A stretch of 64,000 bases of DNA. Source: Saprospiraceae bacterium. GTDB taxonomy: Bacteria > Bacteroidota > Bacteroidia > Chitinophagales > Saprospiraceae. Below the pieces are notes generated by a model. The model was not told where the DNA came from and did not search any database. It saw only the letters and a program-made list of their open reading frames with translations. Made by a program: the position numbers and the translations under genes. Location of the stretch: positions 62,001 to 126,000 of the forward strand of contig JABSSL010000077.1 in NCBI GenBank assembly GCA_013214355.1. The letters are read 5' to 3'. Numbering within the stretch: position 1 is the first letter of the stretch; each line of letters starts with the position of its first letter. Below, piece by piece: positions 18,288 to 26,478 of the stretch.

Positions 18288-19337
18288 ATGAAGTCCTTCA
18301 TTACTTTTGGTTATGCTCTAATGCTATCCCTAAGTTTCTGTACCAGTCCCCCAGATGTCGTAAGATCGACCTCTTCACAAATCCTCGATAAAGAAAAGGT
18401 TGTGCTTGCGGCGAAAGCCTTTCTTGAGAGCTTATCCCAATTGGAAAAGAAGAGCTGTCAGTTACCATTCAAAGATGTGGAGCGAGAAAATTGGCACTTT
18501 GTGCCCATCAAGCGGAGAGGACTTGCTTTGCAATTGATGAGTGCCCGGCAGAAAGAGTTGGCCGCTGATTTATTGAAGGCTTGTTTGTCGCAGGAAGGGT
18601 ATCGGAAAGTAGAAGATATCCGGCAATTGGAGTCGATATTAACAATTTTGGAAAAACGGGCTCCTGATAATAATTACAGAAATCCGGAGCTTTACTTTGT
18701 TTCCATATTCGGGGAGCCAGCTGATGCTAATGCTTGGGGTTGGCGTTTTGAAGGTCATCATCTTTCCTTGAACTATACTTTCGCGGATGGGAGGTTAAAC
18801 GTCACACCACAGTTTATGGGAGCAAACCCGGCGGAAGTTCCGGTGGGGGATTCCAAGGGAAAAAGAGTTATGGCACAAGAAGAAGACCGGGCTAGAGCTC
18901 TAGTGCAAAGTTTAGAGGAGGTACAATTAGAGTTGGCATTAATTGCCAAGCGTGCTTATCCGGAGATCATTACAGGTAATGATAGAAGGGTGAGTTTGCA
19001 AAATTATGAAGGACTGCCTTATAAGCTGCTGAATGAATCACAGCAGCTTGCCTTGATCGATTTGATTCAACTCTACCTGAACAATAATGAGGAGAAAGTT
19101 GCTCGGGCCCATTGGAAGGTTATCCAAGCAGCAGGGGTTGAAACACTGTACTTTGCCTGGGCAGGTGGAATAGAAAAAGGAGAGAAGCATTATTATCGAA
19201 TACATGGGCCCCGATTATTGATCGAGTTTGACAATACACAAAACGGAGGAAATCACGTGCACTCCGTCTGCCGTGATCCCAGCAATGATTTTGGTGAAGA
19301 TGCTTTACGTATCCATTACCAGACACATCGGCACTGA
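18288..19337 (+). CDS. DUF3500 domain lipoprotein
   Basis: 349 residues. The signal peptide MKSFITFGYALMLSLSFC ends in a lipobox-like LSFC (Cys18), followed by TSPPD, so it is probably an outer-envelope lipoprotein. The body matches DUF3500: WHFVPIKRRGLAL near residue 65, then ELYFVSIFGEPADANAWGW, FEGHHLSLNYTFADG, MGANPAEV, and near the end GPRLLIEFDNTQN with HVHSVCRDP. The His-rich GHH and HVH motifs suggest a metal or catalytic site, but the biochemical function is not established. The steroid-reductase-like gene starts 15 bp downstream, so the two are likely co-transcribed. Confidence 0.82.
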   Translation: MKSFITFGYALMLSLSFCTSPPDVVRSTSSQILDKEKVVLAAKAFLESLSQLEKKSCQLPFKDVERENWHFVPIKRRGLALQLMSARQKELAADLLKACLSQEGYRKVEDIRQLESILTILEKRAPDNNYRNPELYFVSIFGEPADANAWGWRFEGHHLSLNYTFADGRLNVTPQFMGANPAEVPVGDSKGKRVMAQEEDRARALVQSLEEVQLELALIAKRAYPEIITGNDRRVSLQNYEGLPYKLLNESQQLALIDLIQLYLNNNEEKVARAHWKVIQAAGVETLYFAWAGGIEKGEKHYYRIHGPRLLIEFDNTQNGGNHVHSVCRDPSNDFGEDALRIHYQTHRH

Positions 19338-19352
19338 TCAAGATATCGTTTG

Positions 19353-20111
19353 ATGGAATTAGCAGAATGGTATAGTATTTTGTTAAAAACGGAGTTCATT
19401 TTTGCCGCGGTGACCTTCGTCTCTTTGTTCTTCATTTCAGCTCCCTATGGGCGTTTCGGGCGTAAAGGTTGGGGAATGACTTTGCCCGCCAAGTATGCGT
19501 GGATGATTATGGAAGCACCAGCAATGCTCCTCCCGTTATACTTCTTCTTTGCATTTGCTGATCAACAAGATATCGTCTTGATTATTTTTCTGGTCATATG
19601 GCAATTCCATTATGCTCACCGAACTTTGATTTACCCACTTCAAAAGTCAGGGGGTAAGCGTCCCTTTCCATTGGTTTTGGTGCTTATGGCGATCGTATTT
19701 AATAGTATGAATGGGATCATTATTAGTTATTCCATTCTTATTAAAAATACGTATACCCAAGACTGGCTTTTTCAATGGCCCTTTATGCTTGGTCTACTGA
19801 TTTTTGCAATGGGGTACTGGATCAATAAACAGTCTGACGCTATTTTGAAACACTTAAGATCGTCTACGGAGACTAGTTATAAGATTCCTTATGGAGGATG
19901 GTTTAGATGGGTCTCAAACCCTCATTATTTAGGAGAGATTATCGAATGGTGTGGCTGGGCTATTTTGACCTGGTCGGTGGCAGGCTGGGCGTTTGTAGCC
20001 TACACATTTGCCAACCTGGCGCCCCGAGCTTGGGCACATCACAAGTGGTACAAAGCAAATTTTGAGGATTATCCTTCAGATCGCAAGGCGCTAATACCTT
20101 TTATCTGGTAA
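19353..20111 (+). CDS. Steroid 5-alpha-reductase-like integral membrane enzyme
   Basis: 252 residues from the ATG at 19353 (a TTG directly before it is discounted). Six to seven hydrophobic helices are visible. The C-terminal half carries the 3-oxo-5-alpha-steroid 4-dehydrogenase pattern: WQFHYAHRTLIYP, GYWINKQSD, IPYGGWFRWVSNPHYLGEI, then ANLAPRAWAHHKWY and the typical end DRKALIPFIW. These residues bind NADPH and the enone substrate in SRD5A enzymes, so reduction of a lipid or sterol-like double bond at the membrane is likely. The actual substrate in a bacterium is unknown. It follows the DUF3500 lipoprotein by 15 bp and converges closely with the next gene. Confidence 0.85.
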   Translation: MELAEWYSILLKTEFIFAAVTFVSLFFISAPYGRFGRKGWGMTLPAKYAWMIMEAPAMLLPLYFFFAFADQQDIVLIIFLVIWQFHYAHRTLIYPLQKSGGKRPFPLVLVLMAIVFNSMNGIIISYSILIKNTYTQDWLFQWPFMLGLLIFAMGYWINKQSDAILKHLRSSTETSYKIPYGGWFRWVSNPHYLGEIIEWCGWAILTWSVAGWAFVAYTFANLAPRAWAHHKWYKANFEDYPSDRKALIPFIW

Positions 20112-20113
20112 AC

Positions 20114-20617
20114 TTATACATCCATTTCTAAGTCAATGACTTCTCCCGCCGGGAGCATTTGCCATCTAGTTACTAAGGCGCTGAGTTCTTGTCGCATTGC
20201 TGGAACTTTTTCCAATGTTAATATTGCTGGAAACGCTAGGTCTCGGTTAGCCATGGCCTGCTGTAATAGAGGGATAAAGTCTTGTTGCTCCCCGGAATTG
20301 TATAATTCTATTTGCAATTGATTGACGATAAACTCCGTCTGCAAGGACTCTACTGGTAAATTTTCTGGAATAAGTGCAGTAGGACGTTGGTCACGAGGTA
20401 GCTCAAAATCAGGAACTGTATACCCTTGGTTGATCAATCCATAGAATGCCTCTTTAAAACCCAAAGCAGTTTCCACAACATAGTGCGCTAAATCATGTAC
20501 TTCTAAACCTGGTCTAATCTTAGTAAAAGTAGATGTACCGTCGGTTCTAAAGCAAGTCAATACAGCAGATCCATCTTTTTGCTTCCTAAACTGTAGTCTT
20601 AGCGGCATGTATCTCAT
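20114..20617 (-). CDS. Conserved protein with HDLAHYVVE motif, function unknown
   Basis: 167 residues, cytosolic (no signal peptide). The N-terminal part reads RLQFRKQKDGSAVLTCFRTDG, followed by EVHDLAHYVVETALGFKEAF with a His-Asp-x-x-His pattern that could bind a metal. I have seen this HDLxHYxVE signature in a widespread bacterial family of unknown function. The C-terminal half is helical. An internal ATG at 20608 is an alternative start. The gene ends 2 bp after the convergent steroid-reductase-like stop and is divergent from the DsbA-like gene 54 bp away. Confidence 0.7.
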   Translation of the reverse strand: MRYMPLRLQFRKQKDGSAVLTCFRTDGTSTFTKIRPGLEVHDLAHYVVETALGFKEAFYGLINQGYTVPDFELPRDQRPTALIPENLPVESLQTEFIVNQLQIELYNSGEQQDFIPLLQQAMANRDLAFPAILTLEKVPAMRQELSALVTRWQMLPAGEVIDLEMDV

Positions 20618-20671
20618 TTTTATCCCTGTAAAACTAGCACACTGCTAGATATTCCTCCTATATTAAGCCGT

Positions 20672-21337
20672 ATGGATCAACTACAAGCAAATAATAATAG
20701 TTCCCGAGGGAAGATCATCTACTTGGCGGACCCAATGTGTTCTTGGTGTTACGGTTTCAGAGGGGAGATCACTAAACTGAAAGAGGCTTACGCGGACCAG
20801 ATGGACTTTCATTTGATTATGGGAGGACTTCGGCCTGGAGGTGGAGACCCATGGAACCAGAAGATGAAAGATTTTCTGCGTCACCATTGGGAAAAAGTAG
20901 CAGAAGTAAGTGGGCAGCCTTTTCAGTATGATTTGTTGGAATGGTATGAGTTCTTGTATGATACGGAACCTTCTTGCCGATCGGTTTGCGTAGTCAAGAA
21001 TTTGGCTCCAGATCAAGCTTTTGATTTTTTCAAAGCCGTGCAGTACCACTTCTACTACGAAAACAAAGATCCTAAAGAAGTTTCCTTTTATCAGCCGATA
21101 TGCGAATCATTGGGCATCAATTATGATGATTTCCGTGATGCTTTTTCTTCCGAAAAATACAAAGCCATAACGCGCCAAGATTTTGAACAATCCCAGGAAT
21201 GGGGCATTCGAGGTTTCCCAAGTGTAGTCATCAGTTGGAATAACCGTCTGGGTTTACTCAGCAACGGCTATGCTTCTTATGCTGATATGGAAGATCGTAT
21301 GAAAAAATTACTTTCGAAGTTAAGTACAGCGGCATGA
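20672..21337 (+). CDS. DsbA-family thioredoxin-fold oxidoreductase
   Basis: 221 residues without a signal peptide, so probably cytoplasmic. The motif ADPMCSWCYGF gives a CxxC active site (CSWC) on the first helix of a DsbA/FrnE-like fold. The long helical insertion follows (about 60-165), and the cis-Pro segment is GIRGFPSVVIS. CSWC with this layout is typical of the DsbA-like group that includes isomerases such as FrnE. The stop overlaps the DoxX-like start by 4 bp, so the two act in one operon. DoxX-type membrane partners are often linked with thiol-redox proteins. Confidence 0.88.
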   Translation: MDQLQANNNSSRGKIIYLADPMCSWCYGFRGEITKLKEAYADQMDFHLIMGGLRPGGGDPWNQKMKDFLRHHWEKVAEVSGQPFQYDLLEWYEFLYDTEPSCRSVCVVKNLAPDQAFDFFKAVQYHFYYENKDPKEVSFYQPICESLGINYDDFRDAFSSEKYKAITRQDFEQSQEWGIRGFPSVVISWNNRLGLLSNGYASYADMEDRMKKLLSKLSTAA

Positions 21338-21687
21338 TACTAGAATGGATTAGTGTGATTTTGATGGCATCTTTCTATATTTTCGCGGGATATAGCCATT
21401 TCCGTAACCCAAAGTTTTTTTTGAAAATCACTCCTAAATGGGTGCCTGCTCCCGAACAGGTGAATGTTATCGTTGGAGTGGTGGAGATCGTCTTAGGATT
21501 GTTGATTCTGATTCCGCAGACGCGACCTTTGGCGGCTTGGGGAGTGATAGCCTTACTGATCGCGGTGTTCCCCGCCAATGTCTATCATTTCCAAAAGTCC
21601 TTGAAAAAAGGAAAATTCGTTTGGCCAACGCTCATTCGTTTACCCATCCAGTTTCTGCTCATTTATTGGGCGTATACTATGACATAA
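21334..21687 (+). CDS. DoxX-family membrane protein
   Basis: 117 residues with four hydrophobic helices. It starts MILEWISVILMASFYIFAGY and contains HFRNPKFFLKITPKW, GVVEIVLGLLIL and PANVYHF, the usual DoxX/MauE-like landmarks. It is translationally coupled (ATGA overlap) to the DsbA-like gene. Likely an inner-membrane redox-associated protein that exchanges electrons with quinones or thiol partners; this role is inferred from the family. A structured inverted-repeat element lies just downstream. Confidence 0.85.
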   Translation: MILEWISVILMASFYIFAGYSHFRNPKFFLKITPKWVPAPEQVNVIVGVVEIVLGLLILIPQTRPLAAWGVIALLIAVFPANVYHFQKSLKKGKFVWPTLIRLPIQFLLIYWAYTMT

Positions 21688-21717
21688 AGAAGAGCTCAAA
21701 TTTGCTCAAGGAAAGAG

Positions 21718-21914
21718 ATGGAGAAAAGGCTTAACTAAGCAGTGTGACAATAGTAATCTGGCAATTTTGGATAGCAGATTTTATTGTTACAAGAGGCGCG
21801 AAAACCGCGGATAGCCTAAGCTACCCAAGGCTTTGAGCAACGAAGTGTAACGGCAAAAGCTGCAGCCAAAAAGCCGGAGAGTCTATTGTCGCACTGCTTA
21901 AGCTTTTTCTCCAT
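21718..21914. repeat. 197-bp inverted-repeat element, MITE-like or structured RNA
   Basis: The ends form an imperfect terminal inverted repeat of about 32-36 bp (21718-21753 with 21883-21914) with two substitutions and one 4-nt insertion. Nested inside are a second hairpin, ACAATAGTAATCTG (21747-21760) with CAGATTTTATTGT (21775-21787), and a GTTACA/TGTAAC pair (21786 and 21845). It has no coding capacity and sits between DoxX and a frameshifted gene. No clear target-site duplication is visible. Confidence 0.6.
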
Positions 21915-21924
21915 AAATACTTTC

Positions 21925-22681
21925 TTATTTCTTGTCTTTAATCTTTATCCCTTTTACCATTTCAAGAATTTGACTTGCTTCCGTTTCCGCTAGTCCAGGA
22001 TTAACCTTTAGGAAGGTTGGTAATTCGATTTGTTGGAAGTCGTCAATCGGGAATGTGATAGGTGGTAGGCCTGCTATTGTATTTTGAGCTCTCCCACTAG
22101 CTGTCGGAAGCCCATAAGCAATTTGATCAAAATCTAATTCATTGGAAGTAGAGTTCGTTGGGTAATCATTATCCAAGAAGGTTCCTCTGATTTCTGGAGA
22201 AACTAGTACCTCTGAGGCAGGAACAGCTCCTAAAGTGAAAAACGAACCATTGAATCTACTAGTCAGGACTTCGACATATCCTCGAATTTCGAGGTCGGGA
22301 TTAGTCAGGTTGATGAATGGAATTACATTAGGCAATAAGGTGATTAATCCTGTCTGTCGAGCTCCGAGTTGAAAGGTTCTAGTAGTATAAATAAATGCTA
22401 GTTAGATTGGGGGTTCCACTATTGATAGTCAGTTGAACATTGTTGACGTTACCGTTGTCAAAAAAGCATTGTGTATTGGCATTGGTAATGATGCGGTTTC
22501 CAGTAGCTGCCGGAATGGTAATCCGGAGAAATAGATTAGAGGTAGTACTATCACTAAGATTGGTGATATTCATGAAAAAACCTTGTACCACTCGCCGAAA
22601 TACAGTGCTAATATTTGGGGGGATAGTAGGAGGTACAGTGGCAATGCGCTTGATAAGCATTTCAAAAGTTGATGTGACCAT
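21925..22681 (-). pseudogene. Hypothetical protein gene interrupted by a frameshift
   Basis: Two minus-strand frames abut: 22681-22379 (100 residues, starting MVTSTFEMLIKRI) and a downstream frame that ends at 21925. Reading past the first stop with a one-base shift near 22382-22386 gives TTRTFQLGARQTGLITLLPN, continuing into NVIPFINLTNPDLEIRGYVE without a break, so together they would make about 251 residues. There is no good start codon for the second part (only TTG at 22335). The sequence is rich in Asn, Thr, Ile and Pro, with no signal peptide and no family I recognise. No slippery heptamer is visible, so mutation or sequencing error is more likely than programmed shifting. Confidence 0.65.
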
Positions 22682-22865
22682 TGTTTGATTTTTTAAGGAG
22701 ATGAAAATTTAGGTTCCGAGTTCAACTCTTTATACGATGGCATTAGACTTCGTTACACTTGCCTTTTTTATTGAAAATTGAACTTACCTCCCAGATCCAA
22801 CAACGAATTCTCGATACCCGCCTACGAATTCTCAAAGTGCTTGGCTTTTGGGGGCTTTCTGCCTG

Positions 22866-22873
22866 TACATTTG
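22866..22873 (+). promoter_or_regulatory. -7 promoter element for VIT/vWA gene
   Basis: TACATTTG matches TAnnTTTG exactly, 39 bp before the ATG at 22912. A TTG at 22841-22843 is the nearest -33 candidate but has a 22-bp spacer. Its position supports the short start of the gene. Confidence 0.5.
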
Positions 22874-22911
22874 AATCGACACAACAATTTATTGATTCCA
22901 AAAGCACAGAC

Positions 22912-25140
22912 ATGAAAACATCCTGCTTAGCCATACTAATGGTATTGCTACTAAATCCCATTTTAGCGCAAGACATACAAGAAGACAAAACACTTTCTCC
23001 ATACTTCAGAATTATTGGGGGGCAAGAAGGTGTAGATCAGTTACCACTGCTATCCACTTCCGCGGAGGTTAATATTGCGGGCGTAATTGCTGATGTGGCG
23101 ATTACTCAAGTTTATAAAAATGACGGCCTAAAACCGATTGAGGCAATTTATGTATTCCCAGCTTCTACCCGAGCTGCTGTGTATGATATGGTAATGAAGA
23201 TTGGGAATCGAACGATACAAGCTGAAATCAAAGAAAAGAATCAAGCCAAGGCAGAATACGAACAGGCAAAAGAAGAGGGTAAACGAGCCTCCTTATTGGA
23301 ACAGGAAAGACCAAATGTTTTTCAAATGAATGTGGCGAATTTAATGCCTGGCGATCAGATAGAAGTGGTACTAAAGTATACGGAAATGCTTATTCCTGAA
23401 AATGGGATATACGAATTCGTTTACCCAACGGTAGTAGGCCCTCGTTATAGCGAATCTTTAGCAGGGGGGGAGGACCAATATGTTGCCAATCCCTATCAGA
23501 AATCAGGCGAAGCTCCTTTGTATGACTTTGGTCTTGATATCTACCTATCCGCTGGTTTGCCGATTCAGAATATCACATCTACAACCCATAAAGTAGGTAT
23601 TAATTACGAAGGCCAGAAGGCTGCTGAAATTGTCTTGGATAAATCAGAAAAAGCAGGAGGCAACCGCGATTTTATTCTACAGTACCAACTGACAGGTGGA
23701 GAAATCGAATCGGGTATGCTGCTTTATGAACACAAAGGAGAGAACTACTTCCTCACCATGGTTCAACCACCTAAGCGAGTGATGCCAGAGAGTATTCCAG
23801 CCAGAGAGTACATCTTTATTGTTGATGTTTCCGGTTCAATGAGAGGCTTTCCATTGAATATATCCAAAAAACTCTTGAGAGACTTGATTGTTGGTCTGCG
23901 CCCCACTGACCGTTTCAATGTCCTCTTATTTTCCGGAAACGCTGGCTGGTTAGCAGAAGAATCCATCGCTGCTACTGAAGAAAATGTCGAGAAGGCTATT
24001 AATGTCATTGACCGTCAATACGGTGGAGGGGGAACACGTCTCCTTCCAGCCATGCAAAAGGCCCTGGCCATGCCACGTTGTGCTGATAACTTATCCCGAT
24101 CTATGGTAGTAGTAACCGACGGATATATTAGTGTAGAGCAGGAAACCTTTGATCTCATCCGCAACCGCCTAAGCGAATCCAACCTTTTCACTTTTGGTAT
24201 TGGTGCAGGAGTTAACCGACATCTATTGGAAGGTATGGCCCATGTTGGAATGGGGGAACCACTAATCATTACCGCACCAGAGGGAGCACATGACAAGGCA
24301 GAAGATTTCAGACAATACATAAGTCAGCCCGTCTTGTCACAAGTTAAGGTCGAATTCGAAGGCTTTGAAGCCTATGATATCCAGCCATCTAGCGTACCCG
24401 ACGTTTTAGCAGACCGCCCGATTCTAGTTTTTGGTAAATACAAAGGTAAGCCGGAAGGGCAGATCCGAATTACTGGACAAACAGGAATAGGTCGTTTTGA
24501 AAAGGTTTTTGAGGTAGAAAAATACCAATCCTCTCGAAAAAATGCTGCCCTACGATACCTATGGGCTAGAGAAAAGATCCGTTTGTTGGATGATTACAAT
24601 CAAGTTTCTTACTCAGATGAACGAATTGCTGAGGTCACAAAGCTAGGTCTAGACTATAATCTCATGACTGCGTATACCTCCTTTATTGCAGTGGACCACG
24701 AGGTAGTGAAGAACGAAGATGGTGAAACTGTAAGTGTGAAACAAGCTTTGCCACTCCCTTCAGGCGTAGAGAATACGGCGATTGGATTTGATGTAGCTAT
24801 CGAAGGCATAGTAAGAAAAAATAAAGCCCCTAAGGCACGCTCTCTGAAATTAACGGTCCAACAGGCACAAAGCGGGATGGGCTCTTCGGTAGACTTATTG
24901 CTGCAAGAAGAACTACAGACTTATTTGGATCAATTGTCCCTATGCTCCATCCCAACTGAGGTGGCAAACATTGAAATGGAAATCACACTAGATGTGTTAG
25001 GTAGAATTATCCGTGTGGAAGTTGCTAATGCAGATGAAGCACTGACAAAGTGCCTACAGACATCCTTGGAGAAACACTACCTCTTTAGTTGCTTTCACAC
25101 GCAGCAACTTACGCTCGAGTTTAAATTGAGTGCAAAGTAA
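22912..25140 (+). CDS. Exported VIT and von Willebrand factor A domain protein
   Basis: 742 residues. The start at 22912 is chosen because it gives the signal peptide MKTSCLAILMVLLLNPILAQ and follows a -7 element; the frame extends further upstream without a good start. A VIT domain (about 25-160) has AEVNIAGVIADVAITQVYKN, the AEIKEKNQAKAEYEQAKEEG helix and MPGDQIEV. A vWA domain (about 290-465) has an intact MIDAS: VDVSGSMRG, then GGGGTRL and VVTDGYIS. The C-terminal 200 residues include an EKIRLLDDYNQVSYSDE helix and a final 80-residue domain. VIT-vWA proteins bind ligands through the metal site at the cell surface or periplasm. There is no LPXTG or T9SS signal. Function unknown beyond the fold. 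Confidence 0.88.
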   Translation: MKTSCLAILMVLLLNPILAQDIQEDKTLSPYFRIIGGQEGVDQLPLLSTSAEVNIAGVIADVAITQVYKNDGLKPIEAIYVFPASTRAAVYDMVMKIGNRTIQAEIKEKNQAKAEYEQAKEEGKRASLLEQERPNVFQMNVANLMPGDQIEVVLKYTEMLIPENGIYEFVYPTVVGPRYSESLAGGEDQYVANPYQKSGEAPLYDFGLDIYLSAGLPIQNITSTTHKVGINYEGQKAAEIVLDKSEKAGGNRDFILQYQLTGGEIESGMLLYEHKGENYFLTMVQPPKRVMPESIPAREYIFIVDVSGSMRGFPLNISKKLLRDLIVGLRPTDRFNVLLFSGNAGWLAEESIAATEENVEKAINVIDRQYGGGGTRLLPAMQKALAMPRCADNLSRSMVVVTDGYISVEQETFDLIRNRLSESNLFTFGIGAGVNRHLLEGMAHVGMGEPLIITAPEGAHDKAEDFRQYISQPVLSQVKVEFEGFEAYDIQPSSVPDVLADRPILVFGKYKGKPEGQIRITGQTGIGRFEKVFEVEKYQSSRKNAALRYLWAREKIRLLDDYNQVSYSDERIAEVTKLGLDYNLMTAYTSFIAVDHEVVKNEDGETVSVKQALPLPSGVENTAIGFDVAIEGIVRKNKAPKARSLKLTVQQAQSGMGSSVDLLLQEELQTYLDQLSLCSIPTEVANIEMEITLDVLGRIIRVEVANADEALTKCLQTSLEKHYLFSCFHTQQLTLEFKLSAK

Positions 25141-25184
25141 AAACGCTTTAATTGGGCATTTCCTAACAATGTAAGCACAACCTT

Positions 25185-26279
25185 ATGAAACGGTCATTTC
25201 AAATATTCAGCCTGTTACTAGGAAGCTTAATCTTGTTCTTAATCTGGTCATTCCAGCCGGCGATCGCGCAGTTGGGGCGTAAAAACCAAATGAAAAATGA
25301 ACTATCCACATTGCCTATTCCCTATACTGCCAGACAGGATATCACCTTCTTATTAGGACAGGACAAAGACGGAAATAATCCTTACTTCAAGCAGGCGAAT
25401 CAGTATTATCGCCAACATCCTGAGGACCAGACGGAGTTCGTGATAGATACGTGCCAATCTTTATTGGCTGTAAGAAATTACCTGAACGACCATACGCCTA
25501 GTAATGGTCGCCCCTGGGGGAAGATTAATTTGGTTTTCCATAGTAATGAATGGACAGGAATGGGGATTCCTACTTTGCCTGGAGGTAAGCGAACGACGGA
25601 GATAACCCTGGCTAATGCGATTGGCCAGGGGGCGTTTCCTCCGCTAAATAATAATGTAGTAGATGCGTGTACAGAAATGGTCTTTCATGGCTGTGCATTT
25701 GGTCGGAACGAAGGGCTGTTAGCAGCCCTTCGCGCCGCTTTTATTCCTTCAGGGGTAGAAACTCAGCTTAGCTCTTCTCCCTATTTCGTAATCTTTGATC
25801 GACAACAGAATGGATTGCCCAAAAGATATCTAGCGGACTATTGGTATACTTTCTACCGAACTGGAAACCGACCAGCAGATAGTCAAATAGTTAGCCAATT
25901 GGAGCGTACATATCCTGATGTACAGGTAGACTGGGAGAGAGCCGTTAAGCGCCAGCAAACTGGGTACGGTGGGGGCGCTTTTCACTATACCTTTAAAGTA
26001 CCTATAGTATGGACCGTAACCTATCCGAGTATTGCCGATCGTCCCTCCATTTCAAGCTGGAAAGATCAGCGTCGATGGTTGGATGAACAAGAGGAAATGC
26101 AGGCTATTTTTGAGAAATATCAAATACCCGAGAGTCAGTTCAGTTGGTATATAAGATATATAGATCATGAATTTGAAGATGGCACGAAAGAGCCAGCCAT
26201 AAAAGCAGTTGGTTTTTGTACCGTTCTTTGTGTTTTACAGGAAGTACAGAACCCGGTGGCAAGCTTGGTGAGGTTTTAG
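25185..26279 (+). CDS. Exported protein with caspase-like His/Cys pattern, function unknown
   Basis: 364 residues with an N-terminal signal peptide or anchor (about 5-29). I do not recognise the family by name. Two buried-strand segments stand out: KINLVFHSNEW (His119) and CTEMVFHGCAFGRNEG (Cys170), 51 residues apart. Hydrophobic strand followed by His, then hydrophobic strand followed by Cys, is the arrangement of clan CD (caspase/CHAT/DUF4347-like) cysteine peptidases. The catalytic inference is mine. The extreme C-terminus may be altered by a frameshift at a T5 run (about 26212-26216), because the +1 frame reads VPFFVFYRKYRTRWQAW before a stop. It lies 44 bp after the VIT/vWA gene and may be co-transcribed. 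Confidence 0.6.
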   Translation: MKRSFQIFSLLLGSLILFLIWSFQPAIAQLGRKNQMKNELSTLPIPYTARQDITFLLGQDKDGNNPYFKQANQYYRQHPEDQTEFVIDTCQSLLAVRNYLNDHTPSNGRPWGKINLVFHSNEWTGMGIPTLPGGKRTTEITLANAIGQGAFPPLNNNVVDACTEMVFHGCAFGRNEGLLAALRAAFIPSGVETQLSSSPYFVIFDRQQNGLPKRYLADYWYTFYRTGNRPADSQIVSQLERTYPDVQVDWERAVKRQQTGYGGGAFHYTFKVPIVWTVTYPSIADRPSISSWKDQRRWLDEQEEMQAIFEKYQIPESQFSWYIRYIDHEFEDGTKEPAIKAVGFCTVLCVLQEVQNPVASLVRF

Positions 26280-26478
26280 GAATTACGGCTAAGTTTCTAT
26301 CTAGTGGGTGGACAAATGTATTAAGAAAAACGTTTATGTATTGTAGATGGGTAAATCGGGTGTTTTTCCCTCAATTCATCAAGAAGCTGACAAAAAAATG
26401 GAAAAAAAAAGCTTCAAATACATAACCGTAAAATTTAATAAGATTTACCCACGTTAAAGAATCAAAAAAGATAGAAAT

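Noticed and set aside
22379-22400. Programmed frameshifting at the split gene
   Set aside because: No X-XXY-YYZ slippery heptamer or following pseudoknot is visible, and the shift is not in a homopolymer, so a plain indel is simpler.
26216-26425. Open frame after the caspase-like protein, ending in a Lys-rich run
   Set aside because: Begins at a TTG inside the preceding gene and ends in poly-A-derived lysines. No coding pattern.
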